From Pyramidobacter porci (GTDB lineage: Bacteria; Synergistota; Synergistia; Synergistales; Dethiosulfovibrionaceae), in contig NZ_VUNH01000001.1 in assembly GCF_009695745.1 (NCBI RefSeq), forward strand, positions 1 to 64,000: a stretch of DNA of 64,000 nucleotides. Direction: 5' to 3'. The notes under the pieces are model-generated. The model worked only from the letters and a program-made list of their open reading frames with translations, was not told the origin of the DNA and searched no databases. Of the stretch, positions 18,045 to 28,301 are shown piece by piece (the first letter of the stretch is position 1; every line of letters starts with the position of its first letter). The position numbers were made by a program, and so were the translations under genes.

Positions 18045-19746
18045 AGAACTGAAACTCATTTCCGTGGGCGGCATCGGTCACGTTTCGCTGCGCTTCGGCA
18101 GCGGCCTGACGGCGGTGACGGGGGAGAGCGGCGCCGGAAAAAGCAGCCTGGTGCGCGGCCTCGAACTGGTCTGCGGAAAGCGCAGTTCCGGCGGCACGAT
18201 CCGCGTCGGAGATGAAACAGCCGTCGCGGAAGCGTTCTTTTATCAGCCCGACCGCTTGGAAGGCGTCGGCGAGGAGCTGCAGCCTCAGGAGTGTTCGCTG
18301 GCGCTGCGGCGCGAACTGTCGCGTTCCGGGCGCGGCAAGTGTTCCGTCCAGGGGCAGACGGTGCCGCTGAACACTGTCTTGGAAATAGCCCCGCGGCTGC
18401 TCACGATCCAGAGCCAGTTTGCCCAGCTCGAGCTGCTCGATCCCGACCGCCAGCTCAAAATCCTCGACGCCTGCGGCGGCGAAGAACTGAAGGCGACAAA
18501 AGCACGGCTGGAAAAGGAATTCTACGAAGTGTTGGACTGCGAAAGAGAGCTGCGCCGCAACAAACAGCGCGAGCAGGAAATCGCGTCGGCTTACGGGGCG
18601 CTGGCCGAGATCGCGCCTTTTTTGGAACGCGCCGGTCTGCAGCCTGACAGCGAAGAACGGCTGTACGAGGATTTCGCCGAAGCGGAGCGCGAACTCAAAC
18701 GCCTGCGCGAGCTGCGCGGCCGCTTCCGCATGCTGCAAAACCAGGAGAGCGGCGGGCTGATCTCCGAGCTTTCGGGTGTCCTCGACGGCCTTTCCGGGCT
18801 CGTGCCCTGCGAAAGCCGCGAAGCGCTCGACGAGACGTCGCACAAGGCGCTCGCCATTCTCGAAGGCCTTGCGGAAAAAATCGGCGCGCTGGCCTCTTCG
18901 GAAACGATCGAGAATCTCGAAGCGGAATTGGAAGTTCTTGAAACTTCCCTCGGTCAGATTCGCAAGAGCAAGCGCCTTGCCAAGGCGAACACCGTCGAGG
19001 AATTGCTGGAGTACTGGCATAAAGGCGAAGAGGCATTGCGCTGGCTGGCCGGAGCGGGGAAAATCCAGTCCGACCTGAACGAAAAAATCGCGGCCGCCAA
19101 GAAAGCCGTCGCGAAGGAGGCGCGTACGCTGCTGGAACAGCGCACCGCGGCGGCGCTGGCGCTTCAGACGCGAGTCAGCGAGAACCTTGTCGACGTGGCG
19201 ATGGAGAACGCGCAGTTCCGCATCCGCATCACCGAAACGAATAAACTGAAAGCAAACGGCGCCGAGAAGGTGGACTTCGTCCTGCAGCGCGGCAGTCAGG
19301 AAATTCCGGTAGCGAAAGCGGCTTCCGGCGGCGAGCTGAGCCGCATCCTTCTGGCCATCCAGATCTCGCTTCCCGACGAACTGATGCCGCCCACGGTCGT
19401 TTTCGACGAGGTCGAAGCCGGTCTGGGCGGACGCGCCGCTTACCTGACGGGATTGAAACTGCGCGAGCTGGCCGACCGCGTTCAGGTCATCCTGATCACC
19501 CACGAAGCCAGCATCGCGGCGCTGGCAAACCGGCATTACCGCGTGGCGCGCCGGGGCACGCTCTCCACCGTGACGCGCGTCGAGGGAGAAGAGCGGGTGC
19601 GGGAGATCGCGCGGATGCTCTCCGGAAACGACCAGGAAGAAGAGGCGCTTTCGCATGCGCGCAAGCTGCTTGGAGCGGACGGCGCCGACGGGGAAATCGT
19701 TTTTGACCCGGACCGTTTTTTTGACGGAAAAAGCAGCCCCTTCTGA
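18037..19746 (+). CDS. recN: DNA repair protein RecN
   Basis: RecN is an SMC-like ATPase acting at double-strand breaks. The 569 residues begin at a GTG with AGGAG eight bases upstream and show the Walker A GESGAGKSS near 29, a long coiled-coil centre with many Glu, Lys and Arg residues, and a C-terminal head with ASGGELSRILLAIQ and the Walker B FDEVEAGLGGRAA. The nadK-recN order matches a common arrangement. The stop codon lies inside the terminator stem at 19728-19784. Confidence 0.93.
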   Translation: MLEELKLISVGGIGHVSLRFGSGLTAVTGESGAGKSSLVRGLELVCGKRSSGGTIRVGDETAVAEAFFYQPDRLEGVGEELQPQECSLALRRELSRSGRGKCSVQGQTVPLNTVLEIAPRLLTIQSQFAQLELLDPDRQLKILDACGGEELKATKARLEKEFYEVLDCERELRRNKQREQEIASAYGALAEIAPFLERAGLQPDSEERLYEDFAEAERELKRLRELRGRFRMLQNQESGGLISELSGVLDGLSGLVPCESREALDETSHKALAILEGLAEKIGALASSETIENLEAELEVLETSLGQIRKSKRLAKANTVEELLEYWHKGEEALRWLAGAGKIQSDLNEKIAAAKKAVAKEARTLLEQRTAAALALQTRVSENLVDVAMENAQFRIRITETNKLKANGAEKVDFVLQRGSQEIPVAKAASGGELSRILLAIQISLPDELMPPTVVFDEVEAGLGGRAAYLTGLKLRELADRVQVILITHEASIAALANRHYRVARRGTLSTVTRVEGEERVREIARMLSGNDQEEEALSHARKLLGADGADGEIVFDPDRFFDGKSSPF

Positions 19747-19784
19747 TCGCCGGGCATGGACGATCGAAAGGGACTGCTTTTTTT
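19728..19784. terminator. Bidirectional terminator between recN and a GntR gene
   Basis: Arms AAAAAGCAGCCCCTTC and GAAAGGGACTGCTTTTT pair with one mismatch around a 22-base loop. T-runs follow in both directions, fitting the convergent genes on either side. Confidence 0.8.
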
Positions 19785-19795
19785 GAGGCGGCAAA

Positions 19796-20473
19796 TTATT
19801 CGTGAATGTGGTTCTGGACGTGGCGCATATAAGCCTGAAGGTCTTTGGACGTGTTGACAAGGTGGCTTTCCAGCGCCCTGAGCGTGCGTTCGAGGTCGTG
19901 CGCCTTCACGCCGGCGAGAATCTCGCGGTGCTGTTCCTCCGATTCCTTGCGCATGGATTTGAGGTGGTTGCGGATGTAGCGGTCGACCTGACGGCGCAGC
20001 TTGGCGATCGTGTCGAGCGTCATCGGACGATCGGCCGGCTCGTACAGCGAGGAATGGAAGAGCACGTTCATGTCGCGCCATTTGACGGGATCTTCCTCTT
20101 TTTCCATCTTGTCCAGCAGAACCTCTTCTTCCTGAATCAGCGCGTTCGAGATCAGGTCGAAGGAGACTTTCATGATGCCGACCTCGAGCCAGGTGATCAT
20201 GTCGTAAATTTCGCGGGCGTCTTCAAGACTCAGCCCGGAAACGATCGCGCCGCGGCGCCCGCGGAATTCGACCAGCCCTTCGATCTCGAGCTGCTTCAAA
20301 GCTTCCCGCAGCGGGATCGGGCTGACTCCCATCCGCGCCGCCAGCTGATTCTGCAGCAACTGCTCGTTTTCCTGAAGGATCCCCCGATAAATGGCCTCGC
20401 GCAGCACGTTGGCGATGTAGTACGAGGCGGCCTTATCACCGCTGATACGAGGCATCAGCTCTTCCAATGTCAT
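19796..20473 (-). CDS. GntR-family regulator (FadR/FCD subfamily)
   Basis: The 225-residue protein has an N-terminal winged helix (EAIYRGILQENEQLLQNQLA then MGVSPIPLREALKQLEIEG, about residues 25-75) and an all-helical FCD-type ligand domain. FCD regulators usually respond to carboxylates or amino acids. It is divergent from tdh-kbl, with about 200 AT-rich bases between them, so control of threonine breakdown is a reasonable inference; the effector is unknown. GAAGGGAG lies somewhat far (about 12 bases) before the ATG. Confidence 0.85.
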   Translation of the reverse strand: MTLEELMPRISGDKAASYYIANVLREAIYRGILQENEQLLQNQLAARMGVSPIPLREALKQLEIEGLVEFRGRRGAIVSGLSLEDAREIYDMITWLEVGIMKVSFDLISNALIQEEEVLLDKMEKEEDPVKWRDMNVLFHSSLYEPADRPMTLDTIAKLRRQVDRYIRNHLKSMRKESEEQHREILAGVKAHDLERTLRALESHLVNTSKDLQAYMRHVQNHIHE

Positions 20474-20520
20474 GCTTCAGATTTCTCCCTTCCCGAAAGC
20501 AAAATCTCTGCTTGGATACT

Positions 20521-20548
20521 ATATTATTCTACTCTCTCGGGGTGTAAA
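20521..20548 (-). promoter_or_regulatory. Predicted promoter of the GntR gene
   Basis: On the minus strand TTTACA and TAATAT lie 16 bases apart in the AT-rich divergent region. The -10 match is weak. Confidence 0.4.
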
Positions 20549-20611
20549 AATCCACGCCCTATTTTTATGTTATTTTATTATATATAGAATCTCATTTCGG
20601 ATTATACTCAT

Positions 20612-20640
20612 TTGACAAACAAACTTCGCCTCCATATACT
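20612..20640 (+). promoter_or_regulatory. Strong predicted promoter of tdh-kbl
   Basis: A consensus TTGACA and TATACT are separated by exactly 17 bases, 34 bases before the tdh ATG. Confidence 0.85.
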
Positions 20641-20674
20641 TAAGAAAAATAAGAAGTCAACTGGAGGCGTTTTG

Positions 20675-21637
20675 ATGAAAAAGATCATGGTTTCTGGCTG
20701 TCTCGGCCAGATCGGCACAGAGCTCGTCACCAAGCTGAGACATGATTACGGCGCGGAAAACGTTCTCGCGACCGATATCCGCGAAGATACGGCCCATGCG
20801 CTTCCCGAGGGGCCTTTTGTGATCCTCGACGCCCGCGACGGCAAAAAGTACGCGGAACAGGTCGAAAAGTTCAAGCCGGACACGATCTATCATCTGGCCG
20901 GCCTGCTTTCCGCGACGGCCGAGAAGAATCCGCAGCTTGCCTGGGACATCAACATCAACGGGACCTGCAACGCCCTCGAATGCGGGCGGATCTATCACAG
21001 CGCCGTCTTTTTCCCCAGTTCCATCGCCGCCTTCGGCCCCGGTACGCCTCACGACAAAACGCCGCAGGACACGCTGCAGCGCCCCAATACGATCTATGGC
21101 GTGACGAAGGTAGCCAGCGAACTCCTGGCAGAATATTACCATAAAAAATGGGGCGTCGATACGCGCGGCGTGCGTTTCCCCGGCCTGATCTCCTACAAAA
21201 CCCTGCCCGGCGGCGGCACCACCGACTACGCCGTCGACATCTACTATCAGGCCGTGCAGCAGGGCAGGTACACCAGCTACATCGCCAGGGGCACCTACAT
21301 GGACATGATGTACATCCCCGACGCGATCGACGGTATGATCCAGCTGATGGAAGCCGATCCGTCGCGCCTGATCCACCGCTGCTGCTTCAACATCACCAGC
21401 ATGAGTTTCGAGCCGGAACAGGTCGCCGCGGCGATCCGCGCTCACATTCCTTCGTTCGCGCTGGATTACGCCGTCGATCCCGTCCGCCAGGCCATTGCCG
21501 ACAGCTGGCCGAACTCTCTCGACGATTCGGCCGCCCGGGCGGAATGGGACTGGAACCCCAAATACGACCTGGAGAGCATGACGGCGGACATGCTCAAGAA
21601 CCTGCGCGCCAAGCTCGGCGGTCAGGCGAAGTTTTGA
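20675..21637 (+). CDS. SDR-type L-threonine 3-dehydrogenase (NAD-dependent epimerase fold)
   Basis: The 320-residue protein has the extended short-chain dehydrogenase pattern: VSGCLGQIGTELV (NAD binding) at the N-terminus, a serine in FPSSIAAFG and the catalytic pair in YGVTKVASE near residue 145. The ending resembles threonine dehydrogenases of the epimerase-like type, which oxidise L-threonine to 2-amino-3-ketobutyrate. The next gene, kbl, uses exactly that product, which makes this call much stronger than the fold alone. CTGGAGG precedes the ATG at 20675. A sugar epimerase is the alternative on sequence alone. Confidence 0.85.
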   Translation: MKKIMVSGCLGQIGTELVTKLRHDYGAENVLATDIREDTAHALPEGPFVILDARDGKKYAEQVEKFKPDTIYHLAGLLSATAEKNPQLAWDININGTCNALECGRIYHSAVFFPSSIAAFGPGTPHDKTPQDTLQRPNTIYGVTKVASELLAEYYHKKWGVDTRGVRFPGLISYKTLPGGGTTDYAVDIYYQAVQQGRYTSYIARGTYMDMMYIPDAIDGMIQLMEADPSRLIHRCCFNITSMSFEPEQVAAAIRAHIPSFALDYAVDPVRQAIADSWPNSLDDSAARAEWDWNPKYDLESMTADMLKNLRAKLGGQAKF

Positions 21638-21668
21638 AAAATCTCGTAAGGCAGGAGGCATTCGTACA

Positions 21669-22895
21669 ATGAAAAAACTCGAAGCGGTACTGACGGCGGA
21701 GCTTGAAAAGCTGAAGCAGGAAGGCCGTCTGAAGGGCAAGGAGCAGATCATCGTCGACGTGAAAAAGGGCGCAGGCGCCAAAGGCCCCCGTTATTTCCTG
21801 AAAGGGGAGGGCGCCAAGGAATTCATCCGCATGAATTCCAATTCCTACCTGGGCCTGTCGCTGCGCGAGGACATGATCGCCGCGGAGGAAGAGGGGACGC
21901 GCAAATACGGCGTCGGCCCCGGCGCGGTCCGCTTCATCAGCGGCACCTTCAAGGCGCACCGCGATCTGGAACACAAGCTGGCCGCCTTCCACGGCCGCGA
22001 GGACGCCATGATTTTCAGCGCCGCCTACGTGACCGTCGGCGGCGTCCTGACCTCGCTGATCAGCAAGGAAACCTTCGTCGTCAGCGACGAGCTGAACCAC
22101 AACAGCATCATCAACGCCATCAGACTTGGCCTGGGCAAGTCGGGACTGCGCGCCGTCTACAAGCACAATTCCCTCGACGACCTCAAGCGCTGCCTGGACG
22201 AAGCCGTGGCAAGCGGTGCCAAACGAGCTCTGGTGGTGACCGACGGCATCTTCAGCATGAGAGGCGACTATGCGCCCCTGAAGGAGATCGTCGAACTGGT
22301 GCACAGCTATGACGATCGTTTCGCCGAGGACGCCTTCGTCGTGGTCGACGATTCCCACGGCGTCGGCGCCTTCGGCACGACGGGACGCGGCACGGAGGAG
22401 ATCACCGGCGCCCGCGTCGACGTGCTGATGGGCACGCTCGGCAAGGCGTACGGCGTCAACGGCGGCTACGTCGTCGGCTCGCGCGCGCTGATCACGTATC
22501 TGCGCGAGCACGCCGCCATGTACATCTATTCGAACCCCATCACCGTCGGCGAGGCGTATGCGGCCATGAAGGCGCTGGAGATCCTCGACAGCGAAGAGGG
22601 CCGCACGATTCTCGCCCATCTGCGCGCCGTGACCAAGCGCTTTGAGGACGGCCTGGTCAAGCTTGGTTACGAGACGATCCCCGGCGAACATCCCGTGACG
22701 CCGCTCGTGCTCCACGACACGGCCCGCACCAAAGCGCTGGTCGCTCATCTGACGGAGCACGGCGTACTGGCCACCGGCATGACCTACCCCGTCGTCCCCA
22801 AGGGTGCCGAGGAGATCCGCTTCCAGATCAACGCGGACCACACCGAAGCCGACATCGACGAAGTTCTGTCGGTGATCGCCTCGTTCAGGGGCTAA
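21669..22895 (+). CDS. kbl: Glycine C-acetyltransferase (2-amino-3-ketobutyrate CoA ligase)
   Basis: KBL is a pyridoxal-phosphate enzyme that splits 2-amino-3-ketobutyrate with CoA into glycine and acetyl-CoA. The 408 residues show the alpha-oxoamine synthase pattern: NSYLGLS near residue 58, GVGPGAVRFISGT, DDSHGVGAFG for cofactor contacts and the lysine in GTLGKAYGVNGGYVVGS near 258. It lies 31 bases after the dehydrogenase and is followed by a terminator, so the two form a dedicated threonine-to-glycine operon. Other family members make aminolevulinate or 8-amino-7-oxononanoate; the neighbour argues against those. Confidence 0.9.
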   Translation: MKKLEAVLTAELEKLKQEGRLKGKEQIIVDVKKGAGAKGPRYFLKGEGAKEFIRMNSNSYLGLSLREDMIAAEEEGTRKYGVGPGAVRFISGTFKAHRDLEHKLAAFHGREDAMIFSAAYVTVGGVLTSLISKETFVVSDELNHNSIINAIRLGLGKSGLRAVYKHNSLDDLKRCLDEAVASGAKRALVVTDGIFSMRGDYAPLKEIVELVHSYDDRFAEDAFVVVDDSHGVGAFGTTGRGTEEITGARVDVLMGTLGKAYGVNGGYVVGSRALITYLREHAAMYIYSNPITVGEAYAAMKALEILDSEEGRTILAHLRAVTKRFEDGLVKLGYETIPGEHPVTPLVLHDTARTKALVAHLTEHGVLATGMTYPVVPKGAEEIRFQINADHTEADIDEVLSVIASFRG

Positions 22896-22907
22896 ATTTG
22901 TTTTCCG

Positions 22908-22934
22908 GCGGCCGTCGGTCCGGCGGCCGCTTTT
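22908..22934 (+). terminator. Terminator after kbl
   Basis: GCGGCCG and CGGCCGC pair across nine bases and are followed by TTTT. Confidence 0.7.
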
Positions 22935-22956
22935 CCCGCCCCTTGCGAAAAAGAGC

Positions 22957-22985
22957 TTGCAACTCTTGCGAAGCGATGCTACAAT
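22957..22985 (+). promoter_or_regulatory. Predicted promoter of rpsO
   Basis: TTGCAA and TACAAT lie 17 bases apart. Transcription would begin near 22992, leaving a leader of about 120 bases before rpsO. Confidence 0.75.
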
Positions 22986-22991
22986 GCTTTT

Positions 22992-23110
22992 CGACCTGTT
23001 ACTCCGTTGCTCCCCCTCGGGAGTTTCCCGTTCCGCTTTGCTTCCATGGAGCGCAAAGTCGGAGAGGAGCTACGTTGTTTCAGGATTATTGCCCCATGAG
23101 GTGAAGCGTT
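22992..23110 (+). promoter_or_regulatory. Structured leader of rpsO, possible S15 autoregulatory site
   Basis: The leader can form a small hairpin CTCCC/GGGAG and a larger one with CCGCTTTGC pairing to GCAAAG-T-CGG around a loop. S15 controls its own mRNA through leader structures in several phyla, so this is a candidate site; no known consensus was matched. Confidence 0.4.
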
Positions 23111-23377
23111 ATGTTGGAGAAGTCAGTCAAAACGGAGCTTATCGAGAAGTATCGCGTGCATCCCACCGATACCGGCTCGCCCGAGGTGCAGATCGCCGTC
23201 CTCACGCAGAGGATCCGCGACCTCACCGATCACCTGCGCGTGCACGTTCACGATCATCACTCCAAGAAGGGCCTTCTGACCCTTGTCGGAAAGCGTCGCA
23301 AGCTTCTGCGCTACCTGAGCGGCAAGGATTTCAACCGCTACAAGCAGCTGATCGAAAGCCTGGGTCTTCGTCATTAA
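23111..23377 (+). CDS. rpsO: 30S ribosomal protein S15
   Basis: The 88-residue product carries the S15 core [32 protein letters not shown] and the [10 protein letters not shown] segment that contacts 16S rRNA. GAGGTGA precedes the ATG. It has its own promoter, long leader and terminator, and lies just before pnp, the usual rpsO-pnp order. Confidence 0.97.
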   Translation: MLEKSVKTELIEKYRVHPTDTGSPEVQIAVLTQRIRDLTDHLRVHVHDHHSKKGLLTLVGKRRKLLRYLSGKDFNRYKQLIESLGLRH

Positions 23378-23385
23378 GCCAAACG

Positions 23386-23427
23386 GAAAGAGAGAGTCCC
23401 GTTCGTTCGGGGCTCTCTTTCTTTTTT
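23386..23427 (+). terminator. Terminator between rpsO and pnp
   Basis: GAAAGAGAG pairs with CTCTCTTTC, extended by a short CCC/GGG helix across an internal bulge, and is followed by six Ts. Confidence 0.85.
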
Positions 23428-23573
23428 GACAAAAAAGTTTTTAGGGATTCTACGGGCGATTTTCCCGGATTTGTTCGCTGATCTTGAAATTCGGCCCTCG
23501 CATTTATATGAAATTGTGATATTCTTACGCTATTATATATCGCGATCGAAAAGAAAGAGGAGGAGTCTTTTAT

Positions 23574-25829
23574 ATGGAAAAGACCTACACACTGAACGTC
23601 GGCGGCCAGGATCTGGTTTTCAAAACCGGAAAAGTCGCCAAGCAGGCCAATGCCGCCGTCGTGGCGTCTCACGGAGAAACGACCATTCTCACCACGGCCT
23701 GCATGTCGGACAAGCCCCGCGTGGGATTGGATTTCTTTCCCCTGCTTGTCGATTTTGAAGAACGCTATTACGCCGCCGGCAAGATCCCCGGCGGCTACAT
23801 CAAGAGAGAAGGCCGCCCCTCGCAGACGGCCATTCTCAGCGCCCGCGTCGTGGACCGCTCGATCCGTTCGCTCTTCGACGATTCCATGCGCAACGACGTG
23901 CACGTCGTCGCCACGGTGCTGGCGGTCGACCAGAAAAATCCCGCCAACATCCTCGCCATCAACGCCGCTTCCATGGCGCTGACGATCTCCAACATCCCTT
24001 GGAGCGGCCCGGTCGGCGCCGTGCGCATGGGCTGCATCGGCGGCGAACTCGTCGTCAATCCCACCGAGGAGCAGATGGCCGAGAGCACGCTCGATCTGAC
24101 GGTGGCGGGGCACGCCGGCGGCATCACCATGGTCGAAGCCGGCGCCAAGGAAGTGTCCGAAGATCTGCTTGTCGATGCCTTGCAGACGGCGCAGGACGAG
24201 ATCAAAAAGATCGTCGCCTTTCAGCTGCGGATCCGCGAGGAGATCGGCCAGCCCAAGACGGTGCTGCCCGCGCCGCTGGCGATCGAGGAGATCGACCGCT
24301 GGGTGAAGGACAACCTGAGCGAAGAGACCGCGAAGGCCGTGATGATCCACGGCAAGAAGGAGCGCGGTGCCGCGATCTCCGCGCTGGTGGAGAAGACGAC
24401 GGCCCATTTCAACGGCGTCTATGCCGACGCCGAAGGCTACATCGCCGGCGCGGTGGAATCGCTGGTCAAGAGCACGATGCGCACGATCACGGCCCGCGAC
24501 AAGATCCGCGCCGACGGCCGAGCCACCGACGAGATCCGTCCCATTTCCTGCGAAGTGAACGTGCTGCCCAAAGTCCACGGTTCGGCGCTGTTCACCCGCG
24601 GCGAGACGCAGGCCTTGGTGGTCACCACGCTGGGCATGCTGGGCGAGGACGATCAGATCATCGACGGTTTGAAACTCGACGAGCCCAACAAAAGATTCCT
24701 GCTGCACTACAACTTCCCCCCCTATTCCGTGGGCGAGATCAAGCCCATGCGCGGCCCCGGACGGCGCGAGATCGGCCACGGCGCTCTGGCCGAGCGCGCG
24801 CTGGCGCCGCTGGTGCCCGGCGAAGAAGATTTCCCCTACGTCGTCCGCGTCGTCTCTGACATCCTCGAGTCAAACGGCTCCAGCTCGCAGGCTTCGATCT
24901 GCGGCGGCAGCCTTTCGATGATGGCCGCCGGCGTGCCCATGAAAAAGCACGTGGCCGGCATCGCCATGGGGCTGATCAAGGAAGGCGACGACATGGTCAT
25001 CCTCACCGACATCCAGGGACTGGAAGACCATTACGGCGACATGGACTTCAAAGTTGCCGGCACCCGCGACGGCGTCACGGCGCTGCAGATGGACAACAAG
25101 GCCGGCGGCATCACCCGCGAGATCCTGTCCCGCGCCCTGATGCAGGCCCACCAGGCCCGCATGCAGATCCTCGACGCGATGGAAGCCTGCATCCCCGAGC
25201 CCGCGCCGCTGTCGCCCAACGCCCCCCGCATCTTCACGATGAACATCGACGTGGACAAGATCCGCGACGTGATCGGCCCCGGCGGCAAGATCATCCGCAA
25301 CATCGTCCAGGAGAGCGGCGCCAAGATCAACGTCGAGGACGACGGCAGCGTGTACATCTGCGCCGTGTCGCCCGACAGCGTCGAAAAAGCCAGCCGCATG
25401 ATCCACGACATCGTCCGCGAGGTCGAAGCCGGCGAAGCTTTCTACGGCACCGTCACCCGCCTGATGGCCTTCGGCGCGTTCGTCGAAGTGCTGCCCGGCA
25501 AGGAAGGCCTGCTTCACATCAGCGAGATCAGCACCAAACACATCGGCAAGGTCGAAGACGTTTTCGCTCCCGGCGATCACGTCATCGTCGAAGTCAAAGA
25601 GATCGACGACCAGAACCGCATCAACCTGTCGCGCCGCCGTTTGCTGGCCGATCCCGCCCTGATCGAGTCGGCCGGGCTGACGCAGTACCTTCCCGCAGAG
25701 GAAGAGCGCGACAAAATGATCGCCGCTTTGCCTGACGCGTCCGCCCCTTCGCGCGACAGAACTCCCCGCCGCGACGGCGACCGTGAGCGCCGGGGCGACC
25801 GCGGTCCGTTCCGCCGCGACCGCCGCTGA
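23574..25829 (+). CDS. pnp: Polyribonucleotide nucleotidyltransferase (PNPase)
   Basis: PNPase degrades RNA phosphorolytically from the 3' end. The 751 residues hold two RNase PH domains ([10 protein letters not shown] and [12 protein letters not shown] mark their starts), a KH domain with [15 protein letters not shown] near 565 and an S1 domain with [17 protein letters not shown] near 625. The tail is rich in Arg and Asp (about residues 725-751). AGGAGGAG lies before the ATG. Possible promoter elements are present between 23480 and 23535, but the exact -35/-10 pair is ambiguous. dut begins two bases after the stop. Confidence 0.96.
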   Translation: MEKTYTLNVGGQDLVFKTGKVAKQANAAVVASHGETTILTTACMSDKPRVGLDFFPLLVDFEERYYAAGKIPGGYIKREGRPSQTAILSARVVDRSIRSLFDDSMRNDVHVVATVLAVDQKNPANILAINAASMALTISNIPWSGPVGAVRMGCIGGELVVNPTEEQMAESTLDLTVAGHAGGITMVEAGAKEVSEDLLVDALQTAQDEIKKIVAFQLRIREEIGQPKTVLPAPLAIEEIDRWVKDNLSEETAKAVMIHGKKERGAAISALVEKTTAHFNGVYADAEGYIAGAVESLVKSTMRTITARDKIRADGRATDEIRPISCEVNVLPKVHGSALFTRGETQALVVTTLGMLGEDDQIIDGLKLDEPNKRFLLHYNFPPYSVGEIKPMRGPGRREIGHGALAERALAPLVPGEEDFPYVVRVVSDILESNGSSSQASICGGSLSMMAAGVPMKKHVAGIAMGLIKEGDDMVILTDIQGLEDHYGDMDFKVAGTRDGVTALQMDNKAGGITREILSRALMQAHQARMQILDAMEACIPEPAPLSPNAPRIFTMNIDVDKIRDVIGPGGKIIRNIVQESGAKINVEDDGSVYICAVSPDSVEKASRMIHDIVREVEAGEAFYGTVTRLMAFGAFVEVLPGKEGLLHISEISTKHIGKVEDVFAPGDHVIVEVKEIDDQNRINLSRRRLLADPALIESAGLTQYLPAEEERDKMIAALPDASAPSRDRTPRRDGDRERRGDRGPFRRDRR

Positions 25830-25831
25830 TC

Positions 25832-26269
25832 ATGACGCTGATCGTCAAGATCCGGCGCGAGAACGAAAACATCCCGTTGCCCGAGTACGCTACGGCCCAG
25901 GCGGCGGGGATGGATCTCCGCGCCGGCGAAGATCTGGTGCTCGAACCCGGCCAAATCGCCGGCGTCGGAACCGGCCTTTACATCGAACTGCCCGAAGGGT
26001 ATGAAGCCCAGATCCGCCCCCGAAGCGGACTGGCTCTGAAACACGGCATTTCGGTTCCGAACGCGCCGGGCACGATCGATGCCGATTATCGCGGAGAGAT
26101 CCGCGTGATTTTGGTAAACCTGGGCCGCGAGCCTTTTCCCATCCATGCGGGCGACCGTATCGCCCAGATGGTGGTGGCTCCCGTCACGCGGGTCAGCTGG
26201 CAGCCCAGCGAAACGCTCAACGAGACAGGCCGCCAGAGCGGCGGCTTCGGAAGCACGGGAACCCGTTAG
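25832..26269 (+). CDS. dut: Deoxyuridine 5'-triphosphate nucleotidohydrolase (dUTPase)
   Basis: dUTPase hydrolyses dUTP to dUMP, preventing uracil entry into DNA. The 145 residues contain the trimeric-type motifs in order: [35 protein letters not shown] and the C-terminal [11 protein letters not shown] that closes over the active site. Only two bases separate it from pnp and no ribosome binding site is evident, so its translation probably depends on pnp. Confidence 0.95.
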   Translation: MTLIVKIRRENENIPLPEYATAQAAGMDLRAGEDLVLEPGQIAGVGTGLYIELPEGYEAQIRPRSGLALKHGISVPNAPGTIDADYRGEIRVILVNLGREPFPIHAGDRIAQMVVAPVTRVSWQPSETLNETGRQSGGFGSTGTR

Positions 26270-26349
26270 GGCCCGTCAAGGCAGCATCGGCACCATAAAG
26301 CAGCGCGCTGCGCAAAGTACGTGCATCGCGTTTTAAAGGAGGCAGCAAA

Positions 26350-28272
26350 ATGTTCAAATACCGTGGCCCTGAAGGGCAAATGCTTGAGAGCGAAGCGCTT
26401 AAAGCCGGAGATATTCTTTCCCGCTGGAAGCTTGGCAAGGGAGCCGTCGCCGCTTTCGTCGACGGAGAAGAAAGAGATCTCGACGTCGTGGTCGATCATG
26501 ACGCGGAAGTCAGGCCGATCATGCCGGAGACGGAAGAGGGCATCGAAATCGTCCGCCATTCCACGGCGCATCTGCTGGCCGAAGCCGTCATGAACTTGTA
26601 TCCGGGCGCCAAAGTGGCCATTGGCCCGACGATCAAAGACGGCTTTTACTACGACATCGAATTCCCCGAGACCGTCTCCGAGGAAATTTTGCCTGCCCTC
26701 GAAAAGGAAATGCGCCGCATCGCCAAGCGCTCCATTCCGCTGCGCCGCGAGCGCGTCGGCGTGGACGACGCCATCAAACTGTTCAAGGAACGCAACGATC
26801 CCTACAAAGTCGAAATTCTCGAAGGCGTCGGCGACGAGACCGTCAACCTGTACTGGCAGGACGACTACGTCGATCTGTGCCGCGGCCCGCACGTGCCCAA
26901 CACGCGCTTTTTGAAACACTTCAAGCTGCTGTCGATGGCCGGGGCGTATTGGCGCGGCGACGAGCACAACATCATGCTGACCCGCATCTACGGCACCGCC
27001 TTCAACACGCAGGAAGAGCTCGACGCTTATATTACCCGCATGGAAGAGGCGCGCCGCCGCGACCACCGCAAGCTGGGCAAGGAACTCGACCTGTTCAGCC
27101 TGCATAACGAGGGCGTCGGCTTCCCGTTCTTCCATCCCAAGGGCATGGTCGTCATGAACAAGCTCATGTCCTTCTGGCGTCGTCTGCATTTCCTCAACGG
27201 CTATACCGAGGCCCGCACGCCGCAGATTCTCAACCGCGACCTGTGGCTCCGTTCCGGCCACTGGGACCATTACCGCGAGAACATGTACTTCACCACCATC
27301 GACGACATCCCGCACGCGATCAAGCCGATGAATTGCCCGGGCGGCATCATCATTTACAAGACCAGCAAGCACAGCTACCGTGAGCTGCCCATACGCATGG
27401 GCGAGCTGGGCGTCGTGCACCGGCACGAGCTTTCCGGCGCGCTGCACGGCCTCATGCGCGTGCGCTGCTTCACCCAGGACGACGCGCACCACTTCTGCAC
27501 GCCCGAGCAGATCAAGGACGAAGTGAAGCTGATCATGAAGCTTGACGATTACGTGTACACGCACGTCTTCGGCTTCAAGTACTACGTGGAACTGTCCACC
27601 CGTCCCGAGAACTCCATGGGCAGCGACGAGCTCTGGGAGATCGCCGAGAACGCCCTGCGCGAGACGCTCGAGGAGACCGGCACCCCGTACGTGCTCAACC
27701 CCGGCGACGGCGCCTTCTACGGCCCCAAGATCGACTTTCATCTGGAAGACTGCATCGGCCGCACCTGGCAGTGCGGCACCATCCAGCTCGACTTCACGAT
27801 GCCCGAAAAGTTCGACATGACCTATGTCGCCGCCGACGGCAAGGAACACCGCCCCGTCATGCTGCATCGCACGATTTTGGGCAGCATCGAGCGCTTCATG
27901 GGCATTCTCATCGAGAACTACGCCGGCGTCTTCCCCTACTGGCTGGCCCCCGTGCAGGTCAAGCTGCTCGCGGTGAGTGACGATCATCTGCCCTACGCCC
28001 GCGAGGTGGCCGAGAAACTTCAGGATCTGAACGTCCGCGTCGAGATCGACCGCCGCGACGAAAAGCTGGGGCGCAAGATTCGCGACGCGCAGATGGAAAA
28101 AGTGCCCTACATGCTCGTGATCGGCGACAAGGAAGTGGAAGCGCGCACCGTGGCCGTCCGCGACCGCGCCAAAGGCGACCTCGGCAGCATGGATTTCGCC
28201 GCCTTCACCGGGCTTTTGGCGGAACAGTACGACCCCGAGAAGGAAAACTTCCGCGTCAGGCTCGGCCGGTAA
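26350..28272 (+). CDS. thrS: Threonyl-tRNA synthetase
   Basis: The 640-residue protein has a TGS domain (about 1-60), the editing domain with HSTAHLLAEAV near residue 74, and the class II catalytic core. Zinc-site residues are recognisable in MNCPGGIIIYK (Cys), HRHELSGALHGLMRVR and VMLHRTILGSIERFMG, followed by the anticodon-binding domain. AAAGGAGG lies before the ATG. No terminator or T-box-like leader was recognised in the 80 bases upstream of it. Confidence 0.96.
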   Translation: MFKYRGPEGQMLESEALKAGDILSRWKLGKGAVAAFVDGEERDLDVVVDHDAEVRPIMPETEEGIEIVRHSTAHLLAEAVMNLYPGAKVAIGPTIKDGFYYDIEFPETVSEEILPALEKEMRRIAKRSIPLRRERVGVDDAIKLFKERNDPYKVEILEGVGDETVNLYWQDDYVDLCRGPHVPNTRFLKHFKLLSMAGAYWRGDEHNIMLTRIYGTAFNTQEELDAYITRMEEARRRDHRKLGKELDLFSLHNEGVGFPFFHPKGMVVMNKLMSFWRRLHFLNGYTEARTPQILNRDLWLRSGHWDHYRENMYFTTIDDIPHAIKPMNCPGGIIIYKTSKHSYRELPIRMGELGVVHRHELSGALHGLMRVRCFTQDDAHHFCTPEQIKDEVKLIMKLDDYVYTHVFGFKYYVELSTRPENSMGSDELWEIAENALRETLEETGTPYVLNPGDGAFYGPKIDFHLEDCIGRTWQCGTIQLDFTMPEKFDMTYVAADGKEHRPVMLHRTILGSIERFMGILIENYAGVFPYWLAPVQVKLLAVSDDHLPYAREVAEKLQDLNVRVEIDRRDEKLGRKIRDAQMEKVPYMLVIGDKEVEARTVAVRDRAKGDLGSMDFAAFTGLLAEQYDPEKENFRVRLGR

Positions 28273-28301
28273 CGCGAAAAACGGAGAACGGCAGCGGGGC
28301 G

